DNA from: Prochlorococcus sp. AG-388-A01
Lineage (GTDB): Bacteria; Cyanobacteriota; Cyanobacteriia; PCC-6307; Cyanobiaceae
Assembly: GCA_003279945.1 (NCBI GenBank)
Contig: QCGK01000005.1
Span: 1-64,000 of the forward strand
DNA: 64,000 nt
Direction: 5' to 3'
Shown one piece after another: positions 58,181 through 64,000 of the stretch. A program made the position numbers and the translations under genes. Position 1 is the first letter of the stretch. Every line of letters starts with the position of its first letter. Under the pieces are notes generated by a model that saw nothing but the letters and a program-made list of their open reading frames with translations, was not told where the DNA came from and ran no database searches.

Positions 58181-59113
58181 TTAACTTAAAGTCCCTCCGC
58201 AACTTGATCCTGCCCCTGCAGTGCAAGCAAAACAATGTTCTTTTACAGCTACCCTGTAGTCAAAAGTAAATGATTCATCCAATAGATCAAAAAGTGTTTT
58301 TGGTCCTTTATTTTCTCGGAAATTTATCTGTTGGTTAAAGTCACAATCATAAATTTCACCAAGCCAATTTACACTAATAGTCTTTTTGCACATAAGATTT
58401 TTTAAATTATCTTCATTAAAATTTTCTTTCAGTAATTTGAAATAATTATTTAGTTTCCCTTCTCTTCTTAGAGATTCTTCATATCTATTTATTGGCATAT
58501 TAGTTATGGTATATAGGTCATCAAAAACAATATTATATTTTTCAAATAACATTTTTTTATAGTCCCTTTGCAACATTTCCTGAGAAGGTGGAAGAATTGG
58601 GTTTACAGGGTTGTAAACAAGATTTAATTGCAATCCATTTTTTTTCTTTCCATAGCCTAAATCATTGAGAATTTTTATAGCATTAATACTTTTTTCAAAA
58701 ACTCCAAAACCTCTTTGAAACTCGACATTATTTTTTTCATAACATGGTAAAGAAGCAGTAACTATGACTTTATTCTTTGCAAGAAATTGAGGAAGATCTT
58801 CATAACCTTTTTCAAAAAAAATTGTTAAATTGCACCTATCAATTATATCAACTTGTTTTGAGCTCATACTGGTTATTAGGTTTTTAAACTCAGGATGAAG
58901 TTCTGGCGCGCCACCTGTAATATCTAAAGTCTTGATTTTGTATTTTTCAATTACTTTTGGAATAAGAGATATTATTTCATTGGACATCTTTTCAGTCCTT
59001 TGAGGACTTGAATTGACATGACAATGCTTACAAGCCTGATTGCATTTATAACCTATGTTAATTTGCAATGTTTCTATATTTTCCTTATATATTGAAGGGA
59101 ATTTTTCTTTCAT
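58181..59113 (-). CDS. arsS: Arsenosugar biosynthesis radical SAM protein
   Basis: A 310-residue radical SAM enzyme of the ArsS family, linked in the literature to arsenosugar formation. The iron-sulfur motif is Cys24-x3-Cys28-x2-Cys31 in GYKCNQACKHCHVN, and the SAM-binding GGAPELHPEF follows. The C-terminal DUF3641-type part ends with CFACTAGAGSSCGG, matching the cysteine-rich tail of the family. An arsM partner is not adjacent here, though it may lie elsewhere. It follows the stpA gene by 39 bp on the same strand. The true product in this organism is not proven. Confidence 0.86.
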   Translation of the reverse strand: MKEKFPSIYKENIETLQINIGYKCNQACKHCHVNSSPQRTEKMSNEIISLIPKVIEKYKIKTLDITGGAPELHPEFKNLITSMSSKQVDIIDRCNLTIFFEKGYEDLPQFLAKNKVIVTASLPCYEKNNVEFQRGFGVFEKSINAIKILNDLGYGKKKNGLQLNLVYNPVNPILPPSQEMLQRDYKKMLFEKYNIVFDDLYTITNMPINRYEESLRREGKLNNYFKLLKENFNEDNLKNLMCKKTISVNWLGEIYDCDFNQQINFRENKGPKTLFDLLDESFTFDYRVAVKEHCFACTAGAGSSCGGTLS

Positions 59114-59152
59114 AAATATATTATTTATAAAATGTCATTAGAAATTAAAAAA

Positions 59153-60373
59153 TCAACTTGTTTTTTTAAAGTTTGATCTCTTATTAGCAAGTTCAATAAA
59201 CCAACTTATGTATTCTTTGGGACCATCTTTAAAAACTAAATCAAACTTTAAGTTGTCATAAACATCACTGATCCCCATTAAATCTGATTTTTTTGTAGAA
59301 GGCCTCTCAACTTCACCAGAACTACTATCTACAAAAATTATTTTGTTATTAATACCAAATTCATTACCTAATATTTGTATAAATTCTAAAAAAGACCTGT
59401 CACTTCCTCCTCTTGAATAACTTTTCTCGCCATTATTTTTTTTGGATGTTACGGTGTCTCCAACACCTACAATCAAGGGCATATCTCCTATTTGAATAGA
59501 TTTCTTACATAAGTCAATTTTTTCTCTAAGAGATTTTGGCGCATCTCTAAAATTAAAATTACTTCCAAAAGGAGCTTTGCCAGTTTTAATCTCAATAAAT
59601 TTATTTAAAAGAAATAAAACTCCAGAATCTTTAACTGCTCCTTTAATAAGTAATTGAATGTCTGTTGATCCAATATCACTTTTAGAAGAAAGTTTTATTA
59701 TTTCGCGATCATTTTCATTACCTAGATTTGGCGAAATATGTAGAAAAAATGAGTTTTTAAGGCCTTCATTCTCAGCCTCGTATATGATTTCATCCATCAT
59801 TTTTTCAAAACTAATTTGGACAAGTTTTCTTTTGTTAAAATCTTTTTCTCCTAATTCAAAAAGACTATTGAAATTAATAGTTGGCGAGAAGCGTGTTTGA
59901 CATATTGATTTTGCCGCATGAAAATTAATATCTTCTTGGTTAAGGTCAGGGAAAATACTCTTAACTATTAAATCAAATTTCGGTCTTATTAAACTGGGTA
60001 CTATAGATAGAAAATTCAGTTCTTTTTCTGAAACTCCTTCAAAACTTATTTCTCCATTATTTTCTTGATATTCAACTCCACAGGCCGCCAAGCCTCTTAG
60101 ATATAGTTCTTTCTTTTTTGGCTCAATGGAGCTTCTTAAACTTCTCTCTATTATTCTATTTACTCCTCTTGGCCCTTCATGTTCTCCGCATGTTAGTACA
60201 AAAAATTCCTCTGCCAATGATTTAGCTGCATAGATATATTTTGATTCTAATTTTCTAGTCATCGGATCTTTAACTAGAGGGATACAGACTCCGTCAATGT
60301 CTTGAATAACTAAGATATCTTTAGAAAAAATTAATTGTTTTTGTATCTTCAAATGACTTGCTATATATTCCAT
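59153..60373 (-). CDS. stpA: Glucosylglycerol-phosphate phosphatase
   Basis: StpA removes phosphate from glucosylglycerol-phosphate, the last step of making the compatible solute glucosylglycerol. The 406-residue length is close to the 422 of the Synechocystis enzyme as I recall it. The HAD-type DxD motif is Asp25 and Asp27 in VIQDIDGVCIPLVKDP. Further shared stretches are FVLTCGEHEGPRGVNRI, GLAACGVEYQ, NSFFLHISPNLG and PLIVGVGDTVTS with RGGSDRSFLEFIQ. The partner synthase ggpS is not in the window. It is divergent from the GpsA-like gene across 164 bp, and arsS lies downstream. Confidence 0.85.
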   Translation of the reverse strand: MEYIASHLKIQKQLIFSKDILVIQDIDGVCIPLVKDPMTRKLESKYIYAAKSLAEEFFVLTCGEHEGPRGVNRIIERSLRSSIEPKKKELYLRGLAACGVEYQENNGEISFEGVSEKELNFLSIVPSLIRPKFDLIVKSIFPDLNQEDINFHAAKSICQTRFSPTINFNSLFELGEKDFNKRKLVQISFEKMMDEIIYEAENEGLKNSFFLHISPNLGNENDREIIKLSSKSDIGSTDIQLLIKGAVKDSGVLFLLNKFIEIKTGKAPFGSNFNFRDAPKSLREKIDLCKKSIQIGDMPLIVGVGDTVTSKKNNGEKSYSRGGSDRSFLEFIQILGNEFGINNKIIFVDSSSGEVERPSTKKSDLMGISDVYDNLKFDLVFKDGPKEYISWFIELANKRSNFKKTS

Positions 60374-60537
60374 ATTTATAATTATTTATCTTTTAATTAA
60401 TTTATACTTTCCAAGAAATTATAAATTAAAAAATTCAATATTTACAATTAATAATTTGCTATGGTCAAAAATTGCTTTAATGTAGAAAAATGTTGGTATG
60501 GACAAGAAATTAAAAAAATTATCAAGAATTTCCAAAA

Positions 60538-62046
60538 ATGAAAAATAATGTCATAGAAAACCTAAATGATGAAAAATATTTTTATTCATTAATTGAAGAT
60601 ATAGAGAATAGCAAAGTTGGATTTTATAGTGTTGGTTTATATCCTGCATCCTTAGCATACAACTGTGCTATGCATGGAAAAACGAATAATATTCTTTTAG
60701 CGCCTAGGGAAGGTAGAGATTTGTTAGGTGCTTTTTCAAATGATGTTCTTTCGGATATGGATAATAAGATTATTGAAAAGATTAAGAGCATGGGACATTA
60801 TTCTTTAGAGGGAAAAAGAAAGTCTTTTGATATAAAAGATCTTCTCTTGGAATGTGAGATAGTTATTCTTGCTTCAAATAGTAATCATATTCAAGATGAT
60901 GTGAAACTTGCTTTAGAACTGAGAAAAACGTTAAAAAGAGAAAATGTTGTTCTTTGCTGCCTTGTAGGTTCTTTCTGCATTGATAATAAAAATAAAAACC
61001 CTTTTATTCTTTGTAATAAATATCCAAATTTAGCTTTTTTTACAGGATTTCATCGTCACGGAGCTTTGCGAAATCCCAATGATAGTTTTACTGCAAATTT
61101 CTGTCATCCTGATGCCTTTACTGCTCTTATAGGAGCTCGTATTTTAAATCAATTGTCACCGAAAATTCAAGTTTCTCCTGGAGTTCATAATATTGAATGT
61201 CAATATATAAAATCAATAAAAAATATCTCATCCATATTTGCAGGTTTTATAAATAACTTTCATTCCGATAAGCCTGGTATGATACCCACCATTAATACGA
61301 TTTTGTTAACTCAATGTTTAGATCAAGCTGCAGCAGTATCATTACAAGTTAGAAAAGAAAATAAATTAGAAAATAAATATCTTTCATTAAAAGAACTTGG
61401 TTATGGTGAAGAATTAATTAGTGCAAAGGAAATAATTAATGATAAATTTTGTGAAAAAGGAGATTATACTTTTTCTCAACTAAATGCTGTTAAGGCTGAT
61501 GTCTTAGGGAGTATGACTCTACCAACTGAAGGAAAACCAACACGGAATTTTCAGGCAGGACAAGTTTTATCAGATATGCTTTTGCAACTCAATAGATGTC
61601 CAAAAGATGTCTCGGAATTTGTGAATTGGTGTAATAAATACTCTCTCAGCCAAGGAGGTTTAGAAGGTCTAAAATCCTTGAAATTTTGGCCAGATATTTA
61701 TAAAGATTTCAAAATCAAAAATAATAATTGTTCAATGATTAATCTTATTTATTTATGCTTTAATGCTAATTCAGAAGAAAAAAAAGAAATTTATAAGGTT
61801 TTAATTAGTTCAGAAGAAATCACTAATTTTTGCCAAGAATCTGTGAAATCTGAATTTTCGTTAGAACTAAATGAAAAATTAAGCGGAGGTTATATTTTTA
61901 ATGATATTGAAAAACTTTACAAGAAATTGTTGATTGATAAAGAGGGAAACGATCTTAAAAAAAATGAATATAATCATCAAATTTCTAAAAGAAATCCAAG
62001 TTATATCAATGTATTGAAAATTATAAATAGTTATTTTAGAAATTGA
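60538..62046 (+). CDS. GpsA/6PGDH-like protein, uncertain function
   Basis: A 502-residue protein whose first 180 residues suggest a Rossmann dinucleotide fold: GFYSVGLYPASLAYNCAMHGK (28-48, in part), then CEIVILASNSNHI and a PNLAFFTGFHRHGALRNPN stretch. A second domain begins near residue 224 with SIKNISSIFAGFINNFHSDKPG, reminiscent of the helix after the NAD domain in GpsA-type glycerol-3-phosphate dehydrogenases. The Gly-rich loop is degenerate, with VGLYPAS where GxGxxG/A is expected. I cannot assign a function. Its divergent neighbour stpA acts on glucosyl-glycerol-3-phosphate, so a glycerol-phosphate role is tempting but unproven. The start ATG overlaps a 16-codon mini-frame. Confidence 0.75.
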   Translation: MKNNVIENLNDEKYFYSLIEDIENSKVGFYSVGLYPASLAYNCAMHGKTNNILLAPREGRDLLGAFSNDVLSDMDNKIIEKIKSMGHYSLEGKRKSFDIKDLLLECEIVILASNSNHIQDDVKLALELRKTLKRENVVLCCLVGSFCIDNKNKNPFILCNKYPNLAFFTGFHRHGALRNPNDSFTANFCHPDAFTALIGARILNQLSPKIQVSPGVHNIECQYIKSIKNISSIFAGFINNFHSDKPGMIPTINTILLTQCLDQAAAVSLQVRKENKLENKYLSLKELGYGEELISAKEIINDKFCEKGDYTFSQLNAVKADVLGSMTLPTEGKPTRNFQAGQVLSDMLLQLNRCPKDVSEFVNWCNKYSLSQGGLEGLKSLKFWPDIYKDFKIKNNNCSMINLIYLCFNANSEEKKEIYKVLISSEEITNFCQESVKSEFSLELNEKLSGGYIFNDIEKLYKKLLIDKEGNDLKKNEYNHQISKRNPSYINVLKIINSYFRN

Positions 62047-62139
62047 TTATTTGCTTAATTTACTAAAAAGCTAAGTTCTTTATTTATTTACTAATCTTGA
62101 TTCCAGGGTTAGAATTATTATGGTTTTAAAAGGTCTTTT

Positions 62140-62799
62140 TTGAAAAAGGAATTATCACATCGTTCTCATGAACTTAAAGCTCTTGGTTGGAATCAAGAAG
62201 ACTTATCAAGATACGAAGATTTATGGGAATACAGTCAAAGATGGGGATTAATAAATTTAGAAAGAGAAGATAGACAGTTTTTGAAGAAAGCTGAAAAATT
62301 ACTCCCAAAGATCCAAAATAAAAAGATATCTGTTAAAAAAACTATTGATGAAAAATCATATTATTTATGGTTAAAATTCTACCTTGATGAAATTAATATT
62401 TTTAGTAGTTCTAATGTTCCAAAAAATAATTATGGTGTTTGGACACTTTTAATTGAAGAGGAAATAAAACTTCTTAAGGAATTACAACCAGTTATGGGTC
62501 TTCCAGATACTTTAAAAGCCAAGAATCTATTCGAAAATAGAAAGGAGCTCATAAATAAAGCTTTTAGTAAATTTGACGCTAAAAATAACGATAAGAGTTT
62601 TAATTTTGATGAGGTTATAAAAAACTCTAAAAAAGATGTTGGTAAGAATTGGAAATCAATTACTGAAAAAGATCCTGAGGCTAATAAAACTTTTCCAATA
62701 ATTGATTCTGAAAATATTGAGAAACTCAGATCTGCTATAAAAGAGGATTTAAGTTTATATATGAATGATAATTACCCTTCATTAAGAAAGGATTTATAA
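62140..62799 (+). CDS. Conserved picocyanobacterial hypothetical protein
   Basis: A 219-residue protein, starting at TTG because the nearby ATG at 62120 leads to a stop within eight codons. It is highly charged and mostly helical, with conserved-looking aromatic segments (ALGWNQEDLSRYEDLWEYSQRWG, about 14-36 in part, and PVMGLPDTLKAKNLFE). No signal peptide, membrane helix or known motif is visible. It lies 93 bp after the GpsA-like gene in the same direction and 71 bp before the sulfhydrylase gene. Probably a lineage-specific family; function unknown. Confidence 0.7.
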   Translation: MKKELSHRSHELKALGWNQEDLSRYEDLWEYSQRWGLINLEREDRQFLKKAEKLLPKIQNKKISVKKTIDEKSYYLWLKFYLDEINIFSSSNVPKNNYGVWTLLIEEEIKLLKELQPVMGLPDTLKAKNLFENRKELINKAFSKFDAKNNDKSFNFDEVIKNSKKDVGKNWKSITEKDPEANKTFPIIDSENIEKLRSAIKEDLSLYMNDNYPSLRKDL

Positions 62800-62855
62800 A
62801 TATTTATCTTTATTTTGTTTATTTTTTGGACTTTTTTAAGTTAAATAGATAATAG

Positions 62856-64000
<1,145 letters not shown>

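Overview
The window looks like a chromosomal segment of a high-light-adapted Prochlorococcus (marine picocyanobacterium). The DNA is very AT-rich and densely packed. It carries a CP43-like divinyl-chlorophyll a/b antenna gene (pcbA), a plant-type lycopene cyclase, phylloquinone genes (menD, menB), an NDH-1 subunit, cyanobacterial conserved families (Ycf51/DUF2518, DUF760, DUF4336, DUF1350, DUF3721) and an Mn-type ABC transporter. I see no mobile element, CRISPR array, rRNA or tRNA. Nearly all the DNA is core metabolism. The assignment to a high-light clade is inference from gene content and composition.

Layout. 1-5 kb, minus strand: hemE (cut by the left edge), glgB, a CocE-like hydrolase and small proteins. 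6.2-12.5 kb, plus strand: a TamB-like giant protein, proA, folB and a lipase-like protein. 12.5-21.6 kb, minus strand: a long tight run of an Arg/Gly-rich small protein, trpS, thrS, glk, thrB, ndhD and an M3 oligopeptidase. 21.7-26.8 kb, plus strand: a DUF697 membrane protein, mntC-mntA-mntB and a DUF4336 protein. 26.8-27.8 kb, minus strand: DUF760 and lepB. 27.8-33.4 kb, plus strand: menD, menB, glgA, murF. 33.4-37.0 kb, minus strand: aroA, an MnmC-like methyltransferase, glmU. 37.1-43.7 kb, plus strand: comB, a nitrilase-family enzyme, a murein amidase, murI, a long-chain prenyl diphosphate synthase, acs. 43.7-48.3 kb: a DUF1350 protein, a DEDDh exonuclease, a glycine-pentamer DUF3721 protein, hisS and several small proteins. 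48.6-54.7 kb: pcbA with a long leader and a clear terminator, gltS, a GST-like protein, a GIY-YIG membrane protein, an SDR and a lycopene cyclase. 55-64 kb: a POR-like SDR, an MscS channel, an isochorismatase-like hydrolase, fur, arsS, stpA (glucosylglycerol-phosphate phosphatase), a divergent GpsA-like unknown, a lineage-type unknown and a homocysteine-forming sulfhydrylase cut by the right edge.

How they work together. Glycogen metabolism (glgA, glgB, glk), cell-wall building (murF, glmU, murI, amidase), photosynthesis (pcbA, lycopene cyclase, menD/menB, ndhD, hemE, Mn uptake for photosystem II) and amino-acid synthesis or charging (proA, thrB, aroA, thrS, trpS, hisS, sulfhydrylase) dominate. 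The least explained parts are: the stpA / GpsA-like / 219-aa cluster, which may belong to compatible-solute synthesis; the DUF697-mntCAB-DUF4336 unit; the DUF3721 protein with a glycine exactly every five residues; the small genes before pcbA; and comB, which has no ordinary start codon at its conserved N-terminus. Many convergent genes touch or overlap at their 3' ends, and TTG starts are frequent.
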